64,000 nucleotides of DNA from Planktomarina sp. (GCA_020629235.1 JAHDDS010000001.1:91399-155398); one strand, 5' to 3'; positions 1 through 7,845 are shown, counted from the stretch's first letter. Made by a program: numbers and translations. The notes: generated by a model not told the origin, from the letters alone.

Positions 1-235
1 TGTGGTACAGCCACAGGCGCGGCACGTCCGCCGCCGCGATGGGTTTCCCGTCCACCAAGATTTTGTCGGTGTCTGTCACGGTCAGGGCAGGGGACGACAG
101 GGTTTTGCCGTTCACTTGCACCCGGCCCGCGTCGATCATGCGTTCTGCTTCGCGTCGGCTGGCCACGCCTGCGCGCGACAGCACTTTGGCGATGCGGTCG
201 CCCTTTGGGGCTGCAATGTCAGGTGATTTGGCCAT
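1..235 (-). CDS. rRNA pseudouridine synthase, RluB/RsuA type (partial, N-terminal part)
   Basis: The reverse strand opens at 235 and runs off the window start, giving about 78 N-terminal residues. Visible is an S4 RNA-binding domain: the segment around RIAKVLSRAGVASRREAERM (residues about 13-32), then the VNGKTL turn and a VDGKPI strand, which are typical of the RluB/RluE/RsuA branch of 23S/16S rRNA pseudouridine synthases. The catalytic domain lies outside the window, so RluB cannot be separated from RsuA. The gene is divergent from tadA, another RNA-modifying enzyme, with 51 bases between start codons. Confidence 0.85.
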   Translation of the reverse strand, partial: MAKSPDIAAPKGDRIAKVLSRAGVASRREAERMIDAGRVQVNGKTLSSPALTVTDTDKILVDGKPIAAADVPRLWLYH

Positions 236-286
236 GGGTGTGCCATAAGCCTTGCAAGCCGCGCTGCCAAGCGGCAAGCAAAGGCC

Positions 287-739
287 ATGTGGACATCACC
301 GCACATGGATTTGGCGCTGAACGCCGCCCGGGCCGCCGCTGCAGCGGACGAGGTGCCGGTGGGTGCCATCATCACAGATGCAGCAGGCACGGTCCTGGCC
401 ACGGCCCAAAACCGCACCCGGCGCGACAATGATCCCACCGCCCACGCCGAAGTCCTGGCCATACGGCAGGCCGCTGCGGCCTTGGGCCAAGACCGTTTGA
501 ACGGATGCACGTTGCATGTGACGCTGGAACCCTGTGCCATGTGCGCGGGCGCCATTGCCCATGCGCGCCTGGACAGGGTTGTCTATGGCGCGGGCGATCC
601 CAAATCGGGCGGCACCGATCACGGCGCGCGGGTGTTCGATCACCCACAATCCCACCACCAGCCGGAAGTGGTGTCAGGCGTGATGGAAGCTGAAGCCACC
701 GCCTTGCTGCAAGATTTCTTCGCGTCCAAACGCAGTTGA
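287..739 (+). CDS. tadA: tRNA-specific adenosine deaminase TadA
   Basis: TadA deaminates adenosine 34 to inosine in tRNA-Arg(ACG). The 150-residue product carries the zinc-deaminase signature: TAHAEV (His ligand and catalytic Glu, about residue 50) and TLEPCAMCAGA (two Cys ligands, about residues 84-87). Length and motif spacing are normal for TadA. An ATG at 305 (MDLALNAARAA) is an alternative start and matches the usual family N-terminus equally well. The gene is divergent from the RluB-type gene and is followed by a strong hairpin at 774-793. Confidence 0.93.
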   Translation: MWTSPHMDLALNAARAAAAADEVPVGAIITDAAGTVLATAQNRTRRDNDPTAHAEVLAIRQAAAALGQDRLNGCTLHVTLEPCAMCAGAIAHARLDRVVYGAGDPKSGGTDHGARVFDHPQSHHQPEVVSGVMEAEATALLQDFFASKRS

Positions 740-773
740 GGTGTCCGCGCGGACGCGCGGGCGCGATTGTTTT

Positions 774-828
774 GGGGAAGGCCAGCCTTCCCCCGACCCC
801 CATCCGAGGTATTTGGGGCAAAATGAAG
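774..828 (+). repeat. Terminator-like hairpin plus copy A of the dispersed GTATTT element
   Basis: GGGGAAGGC (774-782) pairs perfectly with GCCTTCCCC (785-793) just downstream of tadA. About ten bases later comes the block GAGGTATTTGGGGCAAAATG followed by AAG (806-828), which resembles blocks at 6131, 23030, 35216, 49386 and 63749. The stem could end tadA transcription. The downstream block is the most diverged member of the family. Confidence 0.5.
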
Positions 829-886
829 CGGCAGTCACAATCTGTTCTGGCTTGATCGGTTCGGCGGGGTGGGGCACCAAGGCGCC

Positions 887-1549
887 ATGGATTTTCACGC
901 GCAAATGGACGTGTACTGTGAACGCACGGACCTGAGTTATTGGGCGGAACCGCTGAACGCTGTGACCAACGGGTCGTTTCTGGTGTTCGCCGTGGTGATG
1001 TTTTTGCGCCTGCGCGGCAGCGGATTGATTGGCGGCCATGTTTTAACGGGTCTGCTGGCGGCCATCGGGGTGGGATCATTTTTGTTTCACACCCACGCCA
1101 CCACCTGGGCGATGTTGGCGGATGTCATTCCCATCGGACTGTTCATCCTGGTGTATCTGTTTTTGGTGTCGCGGGATTTTTTGAACTTGCCGGTTTGGGT
1201 ATCGGTTGCGGTGACGTTGGCCTTTGTTCCCTATGCCGCCGCGATGGTGCCGCTGTTGAACGCTGTGCCGTTTTTCAAAATCTCTAACTTCTATTGGACC
1301 GTGCCGATTTTGCTGTGCGCCTTTGCGCCGTTTGTGGCGCGCCAATCCGCGGCCACGGCGCGCGGGATGGTGGGGGGCGCTGCGATCTTGGCCATATCCA
1401 TCACCCTGCGATCTTTGGACATGCCGCTGTGCGATGTGTTCCCCATTGGCACGCATATCTTCTGGCACCTGCTGAACGGTGCGATGTTGGGGTGGATGAT
1501 TGAAGTTTACCGCCGCCACATGCTTGGCAAGGGGCACGCTTCGGTTTAA
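887..1549 (+). CDS. Ceramidase-domain (alkaline ceramidase-like) integral membrane protein
   Basis: A 220-residue protein with about seven hydrophobic segments. Near its N-terminus is the motif VYCERTDLSYWAEPLNAVTN (residues about 9-28), characteristic of the bacterial members of the CREST/alkaline ceramidase family. In that family a zinc site of His and Asp residues hydrolyses amide-linked lipids; SFLFHTHATTW (about residue 63) and IGTHIFWHLLNG (about residue 193) supply plausible His ligands. The substrate in this bacterium is unknown. ATG 887 is preceded by AAGG; an in-frame GTG at 869 would add six residues. The gene stands alone between a copy of the dispersed element and gatC. Confidence 0.75.
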   Translation: MDFHAQMDVYCERTDLSYWAEPLNAVTNGSFLVFAVVMFLRLRGSGLIGGHVLTGLLAAIGVGSFLFHTHATTWAMLADVIPIGLFILVYLFLVSRDFLNLPVWVSVAVTLAFVPYAAAMVPLLNAVPFFKISNFYWTVPILLCAFAPFVARQSAATARGMVGGAAILAISITLRSLDMPLCDVFPIGTHIFWHLLNGAMLGWMIEVYRRHMLGKGHASV

Positions 1550-1581
1550 GCCGCCCAAAAGCACTGGACGGAGGCTGTTCC

Positions 1582-1869
1582 ATGGCCATTGACACCCAAA
1601 CCGCGGCCCGCGTTGCAAAGCTGGCCCGGATTAAAGTTGAAGACGACCAATTGCCCGCTTTGGCCGAAGAGTTTTCAGCCATTCTGGGCTTCATCGAACA
1701 GTTGAACGAGGTGGACGTCGACGGCGTTGAACCCATGACATCCGTGACGCCCATGCGCCTGTACCGCCGCGACGATGTGGTGACCGACGGGGACCAGCCC
1801 GATGCCGTATTGAAGAACGCGCCCGATGCCCGTGAAGGGTTCTTTGCTGTGCCAAAGGTGGTGGAATAA
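1582..1869 (+). CDS. gatC: Asp-tRNA(Asn)/Glu-tRNA(Gln) amidotransferase subunit C
   Basis: A 95-residue protein of normal GatC length, with the family pattern [12 protein letters not shown] near the N-terminus, a central [16 protein letters not shown] and a C-terminal VPKVVE. GatC wraps GatA and joins it to GatB in the complex that transamidates mischarged Glu-tRNA(Gln) or Asp-tRNA(Asn). Its TAA overlaps the gatA ATG by one base (TAATG), so the two are translationally coupled. A GGAGG-like sequence (ACGGAGG, 1568-1574) precedes the start. Confidence 0.95.
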   Translation: MAIDTQTAARVAKLARIKVEDDQLPALAEEFSAILGFIEQLNEVDVDGVEPMTSVTPMRLYRRDDVVTDGDQPDAVLKNAPDAREGFFAVPKVVE

Positions 1870-3353
1870 TGTCTGACTTGATGAACCTGACCCTGGCCGG
1901 GGCCCGTGATGCCTTGCGCAAGGGCGACACATCTTCTGTGGAATTGACCGAAGCATCGCTTGCTGCGGTGGGGGCGTCCAAACCGCTGAACGCGTTTGTC
2001 CACGACACCAGCGAAATCGCCATGGACCAAGCCAAAGCCGCCGATGCACGCATCCAAGCGGGGGATGCCCCCGACATGTGCGGCATTCCCATTGGGATGA
2101 AAGATTTGTTTTGCACCAAAGGTGTGAACAGCCAAGCTGCCAGCGCCATCTTGAATGGGTTCAAGCCCGAATATGAATCCACCGTCAGCCAGAAGTTGTT
2201 CGACGCGGGCGCTGTGATGGTGGGCAAGTTGAACATGGACGAATTCGCCATGGGATCGTCCAATGAAACGTCCACCTATGGCAATGTGGTGAACCCCTGG
2301 AAAGTGGGCAGCGATGACTTGACCCCAGGCGGGTCGTCCGGTGGGTCGTCCGCCGCCGTTGCCGCGCGCACCTGTTTTGGGGCCACGGGCACCGACACGG
2401 GCGGGTCCATCCGTCAGCCTGCGGCGTTCACGGGCATCACTGGGATTAAGCCCACATACGGGCGCTGTTCGCGGTGGGGGATTGTGGCCTTCGCGTCCAG
2501 CCTGGACCAAGCCGGCCCCATGACCCGGGACGTGCGCGATTGCGCCATCATGCTGGAAGCGATGTGCGGGTTTGACCCCAAAGACAGCACGTCGGCCGAC
2601 CTGGCCGTCCCGAATTTTGAGGCGGCCCTGACGGGGGACATCAAAGGCAAGACCATCGGTATTCCCCGCGAATACCGTATGGACGGCATGGCGGACGAAA
2701 TTGAAAAACTGTGGGCCGACGGCACCGCCATGTTGAAAGACGCGGGCGCCAAAATCGTCGACATCAGCTTGCCCCACACGAAATACGCACTTCCCGCATA
2801 CTATGTCATTGCCCCTGCAGAAGCATCGTCCAACTTGGCGCGGTATGACGGGGTGCGCTTTGGCCACCGCGCGACGTTGGATGCGGGCGACGGCATCACG
2901 GAAATGTACGAAAAGACCCGCGCCGAAGGCTTCGGGGCCGAAGTGCAGCGCCGGGTGATGATCGGGACCTATGTGTTGTCGGCGGGCTTTTATGACGCGT
3001 ATTACAACCGCGCGCGGCGGGTCCGGGCCTTGATCAAGCAAGACTTTGATCAGGTGTTTGCAGATGGGGTGGATGCGATCCTGACCCCAGCCACGCCGTC
3101 GTCCGCCTTTGAATTGGGCAAAGACGTGTCGGATCCCGTGGAAATGTATCTGAACGATGTGTTCACCGTCACGGTCAACTTGGCGGGCCTGCCGGGCATT
3201 TCTGTGCCCGCGGGGCTGGATGCCAAGGGGCTGCCCTTGGGGTTGCAGCTGATCGGCAAACCCTGGGAAGAAGCGGATTTGCTGAACACAGCCTTTGCCC
3301 TGGAACAAGCGTGCGGGTTTGAGGGGCAGCCGCAAAACTGGTGGTCCGCCTGA
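1869..3353 (+). CDS. gatA: Asp-tRNA(Asn)/Glu-tRNA(Gln) amidotransferase subunit A
   Basis: A 494-residue amidase-signature protein that releases ammonia from glutamine for the transamidation reaction. The catalytic triad elements are visible: Lys in PIGMKDLFC (about residue 78), the Ser-rich loop [14 protein letters not shown] (about residue 155) and the nucleophile region [13 protein letters not shown] (about residue 178). The C-terminus keeps [10 protein letters not shown] and [12 protein letters not shown]. It is coupled to gatC by the TAATG junction. gatB is not downstream, so it must lie elsewhere, as in many alphaproteobacteria. Confidence 0.97.
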   Translation: MSDLMNLTLAGARDALRKGDTSSVELTEASLAAVGASKPLNAFVHDTSEIAMDQAKAADARIQAGDAPDMCGIPIGMKDLFCTKGVNSQAASAILNGFKPEYESTVSQKLFDAGAVMVGKLNMDEFAMGSSNETSTYGNVVNPWKVGSDDLTPGGSSGGSSAAVAARTCFGATGTDTGGSIRQPAAFTGITGIKPTYGRCSRWGIVAFASSLDQAGPMTRDVRDCAIMLEAMCGFDPKDSTSADLAVPNFEAALTGDIKGKTIGIPREYRMDGMADEIEKLWADGTAMLKDAGAKIVDISLPHTKYALPAYYVIAPAEASSNLARYDGVRFGHRATLDAGDGITEMYEKTRAEGFGAEVQRRVMIGTYVLSAGFYDAYYNRARRVRALIKQDFDQVFADGVDAILTPATPSSAFELGKDVSDPVEMYLNDVFTVTVNLAGLPGISVPAGLDAKGLPLGLQLIGKPWEEADLLNTAFALEQACGFEGQPQNWWSA

Positions 3354-3447
3354 TCGCCACTGTTACAAACATGAAAGAAAGTTTGGCTTTTTAGGGGGCC
3401 GGATTTCCTTTATACAGGCGAAAAATAAGACGGATCGAGGCTCGGCT

Positions 3448-4158
3448 ATGAAATTTATTGCATTGGTTTGCACCGCCCTGGTGGTGTCGGGCTGCGTGGT
3501 GGTGCCCAACGATTCCGCCAGCGCACGGCGTGATCGCATGTTGGAAACACGCCAAACCACCCAGCCTGTGGCCCCGGCCCCCGTGGGGGCGCCGATCCAG
3601 ACGCAACCGGCCGCAGCACCTGTGCAGCGCCAGCCCATCACACCTGTGCAAACCCGCACTGTGCAGACGCAACCCGTGCAGCCGGTTCAGACGCAAACGG
3701 TACAGCCTGGGCCGGTCGAAGCGTCCCCCAACAATCCTGCGCCACAAATCGTATCGACGCCCGCGGGCAACGGGCGGATTTCGGACGAACAGGACTTTGA
3801 AGCGGTGTCCGAACGCCAATCCATCGAAAGCGATGCACAGCGTATTGAAACGAACCGGTCGCGCTATACCGTGATTCAACCGACAGAACTGCCGTCCCGC
3901 ACAGGCAACACGCCCAACATCGTGGACTATGCCCTGAAGACCAACAATCCCGTCGGTGTGAAGCTGTACCGTCGGATTTTGGGCAATGAAGGCCGGGCTG
4001 CGCGCAAATGTGCGGGCTTTGCAACGTCCGATATCGCCCAGCAGGAATTCCTGGCCCGGGGTGGTCCAATCCGCGACCCCATGGGCGTGGACCCCGACGG
4101 GGACGGCTTTGCGTGTCGGTGGGACCCCACACCGTTCCGCCAAGCGGTGCGCGGCTGA
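3448..4158 (+). CDS. Lipoprotein with Pro/Gln/Thr-rich spacer and C-terminal Excalibur-like domain
   Basis: The 236-residue product starts with a lipoprotein signal (MKFIALVCTALVVSGC; lipobox Cys at about residue 16). A low-complexity region of about 60 residues rich in P, Q, V and T follows, with repeating PVQTQTVQ units. The C-terminal domain (about 165-232) ends in MGVDPDGDGFACRWDP, an Excalibur-type calcium-binding-like motif with paired Cys (KCAGFA and FACRW). It is probably anchored in the envelope, with the linker spanning periplasm or peptidoglycan. I chose ATG 3448 because an upstream in-frame start would destroy the signal peptide. The cell-wall amidase AmpD follows directly, which suggests an envelope role; function unknown. 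Confidence 0.8.
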   Translation: MKFIALVCTALVVSGCVVVPNDSASARRDRMLETRQTTQPVAPAPVGAPIQTQPAAAPVQRQPITPVQTRTVQTQPVQPVQTQTVQPGPVEASPNNPAPQIVSTPAGNGRISDEQDFEAVSERQSIESDAQRIETNRSRYTVIQPTELPSRTGNTPNIVDYALKTNNPVGVKLYRRILGNEGRAARKCAGFATSDIAQQEFLARGGPIRDPMGVDPDGDGFACRWDPTPFRQAVRG

Positions 4159-4829
4159 TCTGGCATCCAAGCCCGAACTTTGGGCCGCGCAAAGGCGGCC
4201 TGCGCCCCACATTGATCGTGGTGCACTATACCGCCATGGACAGTGCCGAAGCCGCGCTTGATCGCTTGTGTGATCCGGAATTTGAAGTGTCCGCCCACTA
4301 TCTGATCGCCCAAGACGGGCGGGTGGTGCAGATGGTGGCCGAAGACATGCGCGCCTGGCACGCAGGGGCTGGCGCATGGGGCGGGGTCACGGATGTGAAT
4401 TCTGCCAGCATCGGGATTGAGCTGTGCAATCGGGGCGATCACGCCTTCCCAGACCCGCAAATTGATGCCCTGGTGCCGCTGTTGGCCGCAGTGCGATCCA
4501 GGTGGGGCATTCCCAAGGAACGGGTCATCGGACATTCCGATATGGCGCCGGCCCGCAAACAGGACCCTGGGCGATTTTTCCCGTGGCCCAGGTTGGCCCA
4601 GGCGGGCCAGGCGGTATTTCGGGGGCAAGGCGGGGGCGATGTGATCGATTTCCAGGCCGCTGCTGTGCGGTTCGGATACCCAGACACTGCCAGCCACGAC
4701 GCGGTCTTGGACGCGTTCCGCCAGCGGTTCCGGCCCGATGCCGTTGGTCCATTGGACCCCGAAGACGCCCGCATTCTGTCCGACCTGGCGCAGACCTGGC
4801 CCGTTGACGCGGCGACGGCGGGGGCGTAA
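4119..4829 (+). CDS. ampD: 1,6-anhydro-N-acetylmuramyl-L-alanine amidase AmpD
   Basis: A cytoplasmic amidase_2 enzyme of peptidoglycan recycling that cleaves anhydro-muropeptides. The conserved region begins at IWHPSPNFGPR. Zinc ligands are apparent in IVVHYTAM (His) and VIGHSDMAPARKQDPGRF (His and Asp). The start is uncertain: no ATG lies near the conserved N-terminus. GTG 4119 would overlap the lipoprotein gene by 40 bases, while a CTG at 4155 would overlap its stop by four bases (CTGA) and give a more typical N-terminus. The RNase P RNA gene begins about nine bases after the stop. Confidence 0.9.
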   Translation: MGPHTVPPSGARLIWHPSPNFGPRKGGLRPTLIVVHYTAMDSAEAALDRLCDPEFEVSAHYLIAQDGRVVQMVAEDMRAWHAGAGAWGGVTDVNSASIGIELCNRGDHAFPDPQIDALVPLLAAVRSRWGIPKERVIGHSDMAPARKQDPGRFFPWPRLAQAGQAVFRGQGGGDVIDFQAAAVRFGYPDTASHDAVLDAFRQRFRPDAVGPLDPEDARILSDLAQTWPVDAATAGA

Positions 4830-4837
4830 CCCAGACC

Positions 4838-5200
4838 CACGCGGGGGGCTGGGCGGTCGCGGCACGCAGGTGCCGAGGAAAGTCCGGACTCCCTGAAACA
4901 AGGGTGCCGGGTAACGCCCGGCGGGGGCAACCCCAGGGACAGCGCCACAGAGAACAGACTGCCACGCATGCGCGGCACAGGTGAAACGGTGGGGTAAAAG
5001 CCCACCGCGGGGGTGGTAACACAACCGGCGACGGCAAGCCCCACCCGGAGCAATGCCAAATAGGGGCCGCACCGTGGCGCGTTTCACGCCCTGCAGGTCC
5101 GGGTTGGCAGCTTGACCGTTGGGGCAATCCAACGGCCAGATGAATGATCGCCCAGGGGCATACGCCCTGGACAGGATCCGGCTTATAGGCCCCCCGCGTG
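4838..5200 (+). ncRNA. rnpB: RNase P RNA (bacterial type A)
   Basis: Universally conserved segments are readable in order: GAGGAAAGTCCGGACTCC (4874-4891), AGGTGAAACGGTGGGGTAA in the mid region (about 4979-4997), GCAAGCCCCACCCGGAGCAA (from 5035) with CCAAATAGGGG, the distal AGATGAATGATCG (about 5140), and ACAGGATCCGGCTTATAGGC near the 3' end. The terminal P1 helix is formed by CACGCGGGGGGC (from 4838) pairing with GCCCCCCGCGTG (to 5200). A run of five T follows at 5201-5205 and should act as terminator. It is the catalytic RNA that matures tRNA 5' ends. Confidence 0.97.
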
Positions 5201-5207
5201 TTTTTAC

Positions 5208-5726
5208 CTAAAGATACAAGACTTTGTGCACCCGCCCCACCACGCGCCCGTCGGACAAGGGGACGTTGTCGGTTTGGGCCACATCTTTGAACCCGCACCG
5301 GCTGTAATACGCCAGGCCGGGCACATTGTCGGCGCGGATGGTGGCCTCTATCCCGCGCACCCCTTTGGCGCGGGCGACAGCCATGGTTTCAACAATCATC
5401 GCGCTGCCGATGCCGCGGGCTTGGGTGTCGATCCGGGCAAAACTGGCGATGGATGCGATCCCAGCCGGGTCGGTCAAAAACGGAAGTTTCGCTGGGTCAG
5501 TGGCGAACAGGCCCTGAAATCCTTCCACAGATTGGCCCATTTCCGCCACCACGCAGGACAGGACATGGTCGCCAGAAACATAGTGTTGGGTCATTGTGTC
5601 CGACGTGAACGGGGTCCCATAGGCTGTGGTGTCGCCCAAAGCGATGATGGGGTTGATGATGGCGCACATGGCGTCGGCATCTTCTGGTCGGGCTTGGCGC
5701 AGGGTCAGGGGGGTGGTCAGTGTCAT
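5208..5726 (-). CDS. GNAT-family N-acetyltransferase
   Basis: A 172-residue single-domain GNAT protein. The N-terminus LRQARPEDADAMCAIINPII is the usual first strand and helix. The acetyl-CoA loop lies around DTQARGIGSAMIVETM (about residues 101-116, Q/RxxGxG/A type), and IRADNVPGLAYYSRCGF (about 131-147) is the canonical motif B/C. It is convergent with rnpB, ending three bases after the T-run of that gene. The substrate is unknown; similar stand-alone proteins acetylate amino acids, phosphinothricin-like compounds or protein N-termini. Confidence 0.8.
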   Translation of the reverse strand: MTLTTPLTLRQARPEDADAMCAIINPIIALGDTTAYGTPFTSDTMTQHYVSGDHVLSCVVAEMGQSVEGFQGLFATDPAKLPFLTDPAGIASIASFARIDTQARGIGSAMIVETMAVARAKGVRGIEATIRADNVPGLAYYSRCGFKDVAQTDNVPLSDGRVVGRVHKVLYL

Positions 5727-5778
5727 GACGGGTGGGTAATTTGCACCATCCCGATGCGCAAGTCTGGACCGGAATCGG

Positions 5779-5806
5779 TTGACAGCAGGTCAGGTCTGAC
5801 TAAAAG
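5779..5806 (+). promoter_or_regulatory. Candidate sigma-70-type promoter of rpmG
   Basis: TTGACA (5779-5784) is a perfect -35 hexamer. It is followed after 16 bases by TAAAAG (5801-5806), a weak -10. It lies about 54 bases upstream of the rpmG start and is the only good -35 match in this gap. Confidence 0.4.
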
Positions 5807-5859
5807 GCAGGCTTCAGGATGTTCGGCCCCCTTCGGGTCGCCCGCGAGGAGCAAGAACA

Positions 5860-6027
5860 ATGGCGAAGCCAACCACGATCAAAATCCGTCTGAATTCCAC
5901 AGCGGACACAGGCCACTTCTATGTGACCAAGAAAAACGCCCGGACCATGACCGAAAAAATGGTTGTCCGGAAGTACGACCCCGTTGCCCGCAAGCACGTG
6001 GAATACAAAGAAGGCAAAATCAAATAA
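5860..6027 (+). CDS. rpmG: 50S ribosomal protein L33
   Basis: A 55-residue ribosomal protein beginning [20 protein letters not shown] and ending VEYKEGKIK, the standard L33 pattern. It has none of the four zinc-binding Cys, so it is the zinc-independent (C-minus) form usual in proteobacteria. ATG 5860 follows a GAGGAGCAAG ribosome-binding site (5845-5854). The gene is monocistronic, with the promoter candidate at 5779 and a textbook terminator right after the stop. Confidence 0.96.
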   Translation: MAKPTTIKIRLNSTADTGHFYVTKKNARTMTEKMVVRKYDPVARKHVEYKEGKIK

Positions 6028-6050
6028 GCCACCGCTTATTGATTGAATGA

Positions 6051-6074
6051 AAGGCCGCCTTCGGGCGGCTTTTT
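6051..6074 (+). terminator. Rho-independent terminator of rpmG
   Basis: GCCGCC (6054-6059), a UUCG tetraloop closed by C-G, and GGCGGC (6064-6069), followed by five T. Outer A-T pairs extend the stem to 6051. Confidence 0.92.
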
Positions 6075-6116
6075 GCGTTTTGGGGTCCCGCAGGCGCTTG
6101 GGGCGCGGTGCGGTAT

Positions 6117-6153
6117 TCCGCCTTCGGCGGGAGTATTTTGAACAAAAGAAGGG
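6117..6153 (+). repeat. Copy B of the dispersed hairpin-GTATTT element
   Basis: The hairpin CCGCCTTCGGCGG (6118-6130) is followed by GAGTATTTTGAACAAAAGAA (6131-6150) and GGG. The same block, nearly identical, occurs inverted at 23028-23062 and in direct orientation at 63747-63773. It lies in the gap between rpmG and a small ORF. Confidence 0.7.
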
Positions 6154-6161
6154 CGGGTCGG

Positions 6162-6308
6162 ATGGCCGCACGGGTAACTTTCAAGGGCTTGCAGGCGGAT
6201 TACGGGGCGGGTTCGGACCGTGCGCTGGGATTGGCTGGGGCCCATGGGCTGGGGCAGATGGGATGCTGGTTCATGCGCACAGCCTATGACGATTGGCGGT
6301 CGCTGTGA
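6162..6308 (+). CDS. Small protein of unknown function, coupled to the P-loop gene
   Basis: A 48-residue ORF (MAARVTFKGLQADYGAGSDR at the start) with a mixed, non-membrane composition and a GGGCGGG purine-rich stretch upstream. Its TGA overlaps the ATG of the next gene (TGATG at 6306-6310), the arrangement expected for a real translated pair. I do not recognise a family. It could also be a leader peptide or a chance ORF exposing the downstream start. Confidence 0.4.
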   Translation: MAARVTFKGLQADYGAGSDRALGLAGAHGLGQMGCWFMRTAYDDWRSL

Positions 6309-6814
6309 TGGTGAACCGTATCATGATTATCGGCGGGCCTGGGTCGGGCAAAAGCACCCTGGCGCGGCGGCTGGGGGACCAGACCGGTTTGCCGGTGCAT
6401 CACATCGACAAAATTCACTTTTTGCCGGGTTGGGTCGAACGGCCCCATGATGACAGGGAACGCATGTTGGCGGCGATCCATCAAAGCGATCAGTGGATTC
6501 TGGAGGGCAATTATTCCCGCACTTGGCCAGACCGGCTGGCCCGCGCCGATGTGGCAGTGTTTCTGGACGTGCCGATCTGGACGCGGTTGTGGCGCATTTT
6601 GCTGCGCACATGGCGCACGCGGGGACAGGTGCGCCCCGACCTGGCAGATGGCTGCCCAGAGGTGTTGGGCTGGCAAACCATCGCCTTCATGTGGTGGGTG
6701 TTTCGGCACCGCAAGGCGCACCAGATGGGGCCATTGGTGAAAGCCAAGCCGTTCGCCAAAACGTTTGTCTGCGTGTCTGATGCCAAGACGTGGACCCTGT
6801 CTGACCTGCCGTAA
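6308..6814 (+). CDS. P-loop kinase-like protein (adenylate kinase/FlaR 'topology modulation' family)
   Basis: A 168-residue protein starting MVNRIMIIGGPGSGKSTLAR, with Walker A GGPGSGKS at residues 9-16. The segment HHIDKIHFLPGW and the WILEGNYSRTWPDRLARAD block match the small adenylate-kinase-like family that includes Bacillus FlaR. FLDVPIWTRLWRILLR provides the second nucleotide-binding strand and lid Arg residues. The biological substrate of these proteins is not established; a nucleoside-phosphate or small-molecule kinase role is only inferred. Start ATG 6308 is set by the TGATG junction; an in-frame ATG at 6293 is less likely. Confidence 0.75.
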   Translation: MVNRIMIIGGPGSGKSTLARRLGDQTGLPVHHIDKIHFLPGWVERPHDDRERMLAAIHQSDQWILEGNYSRTWPDRLARADVAVFLDVPIWTRLWRILLRTWRTRGQVRPDLADGCPEVLGWQTIAFMWWVFRHRKAHQMGPLVKAKPFAKTFVCVSDAKTWTLSDLP

Positions 6815-6951
6815 CACCCGCACATATCATGGATGGGCTTGGGGATGATTGGCCCGCGAATCGCGCAGGGCCCATGGGCCGGTTAACCCTTCTTTAAGGC
6901 ACCGACCGCTGGGTGGTTGACTGTGTAACCTCAGTGACTTGCACCCCAATT

Positions 6952-6967
6952 GTTTCGCGTGCGAAAC
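6952..6967. promoter_or_regulatory. Perfect inverted repeat GTTTCGC-GT-GCGAAAC
   Basis: Seven-base arms separated by two bases, followed on the + strand by ATTTTTGG. It lies in the 250-base convergent gap between the P-loop gene and the Bax-inhibitor gene. It may be a terminator for the P-loop gene (short stem, five T) or a protein-binding palindrome. The rest of the gap (6815-7012) shows nothing else I can name. Confidence 0.35.
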
Positions 6968-7012
6968 ATTTTTGGCTGGGCGATTGGGCTGCTGTCTGCC
7001 CCCTGGCATGCC

Positions 7013-7042
7013 ATAAAAAAGGCCGGGACAAAGCCCGGCCTT
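7013..7042 (-). terminator. Rho-independent terminator of the Bax-inhibitor-1 gene
   Basis: Read on the minus strand, GGCCGGG (complement of 7034-7040) pairs with CCCGGCC (complement of 7021-7027) and is followed by six T (complement of 7015-7020). It begins about 25 bases after the stop at 7066. Confidence 0.88.
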
Positions 7043-7065
7043 TCAGTATTCGTTTGTGGGACAGA

Positions 7066-7845
7066 CTATTCCTGCTGGCCCATGAACATCAGCAGGAACT
7101 GGAACATGTTCAGGAAGTCCAAATACAGGTTCAGCGCGCCGCTGATGGCGGATTTGTCCAACCATTCCTGGTCGCCATAGTGGGCGTGGGCCAGATAGGT
7201 GTTTTTGATGTTTTGCGTGTCATAGGCTGTCAGCGCCGCAAAGATCAGCACGCCGATGCCAGAGATGGCAAACATCAGGGCAGGGGACTGCAGGAAGATG
7301 TTGATGATCATCGCCACCAGCAGGCCGATCACACCCATGATCAAGAAGCTGCCCCAACCGGAGATGTCTTTCTTGGTGGTGTACCCCCACAGCGACAGGC
7401 CCGCGAAGGCGATGGCTGTCACCAGGAAGGTCTGGGTGATGGAAAACCCGGTGTACCGGATGAAGATCGAGCTGAGCGACAGGCCGATCAGCGCTGCGAA
7501 ACCATAGAAGAAGATTTGCGCTGTGGCCGCCGTGGCTTTGCGCATGACGGCGCCGAAGCCGAAGAACAGGATGGCCAATGGCGCAAACATGATCACCCAC
7601 CGCAGGGGCGAGATATAGATTGCTTGGCCGAACGATGTCAGCAGCGTGCCGTTTTGCAACTGCACTGTGGCTTGCGATGGATCGGTCGTTGTGGCCAGGC
7701 CGGCAAAGGCCCAGGCCGCAGCCGCCGTGATCACCATGCCGATGGACATGGTGGCGTAAACTTTGTTCATGTGGGCCCGGAGACCCGCATCGACCGCCGC
7801 CGAGCGTGCGCCCGTTTGTGCGGTCATTGTGTTGTAGTCTGCCAT
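7066..7845 (-). CDS. Bax inhibitor-1/YccA family integral membrane protein
   Basis: A 259-residue protein with about seven transmembrane segments and the BI-1 signature LTAYDTQNIKNTY near residue 219, in which the paired Asp residues form the pH-sensing di-aspartyl region of the TMBIM family. Bacterial members act as pH-dependent cation (Ca2+) leak channels or as modulators of membrane proteases (YccA with FtsH). I chose ATG 7845 (MADYNTMTAQ) because a strong GGAGG (complement of 7852-7856) precedes it; the longer frame adds ten atypical residues. The gene is monocistronic with its own terminator. Confidence 0.9.
   Translation of the reverse strand: MADYNTMTAQTGARSAAVDAGLRAHMNKVYATMSIGMVITAAAAWAFAGLATTTDPSQATVQLQNGTLLTSFGQAIYISPLRWVIMFAPLAILFFGFGAVMRKATAATAQIFFYGFAALIGLSLSSIFIRYTGFSITQTFLVTAIAFAGLSLWGYTTKKDISGWGSFLIMGVIGLLVAMIINIFLQSPALMFAISGIGVLIFAALTAYDTQNIKNTYLAHAHYGDQEWLDKSAISGALNLYLDFLNMFQFLLMFMGQQE

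Noticed and set aside
1401..3335. 644-codon minus-strand frame over gatC/gatA
   Set aside because: Entirely opposite to gatCA, which are certain; no domain pattern.
3580..3720. CRISPR-like or tandem-repeat array
   Set aside because: The repetition encodes a Pro/Gln/Thr linker in frame within a lipoprotein; there are no spacers or regular repeat length. No CRISPR array or cas gene exists in the window.
3927..5132. Minus-strand frame of 401 codons spanning ampD and rnpB
   Set aside because: It crosses the RNase P RNA and an ampD gene with intact zinc ligands, so it cannot be a real coding region.
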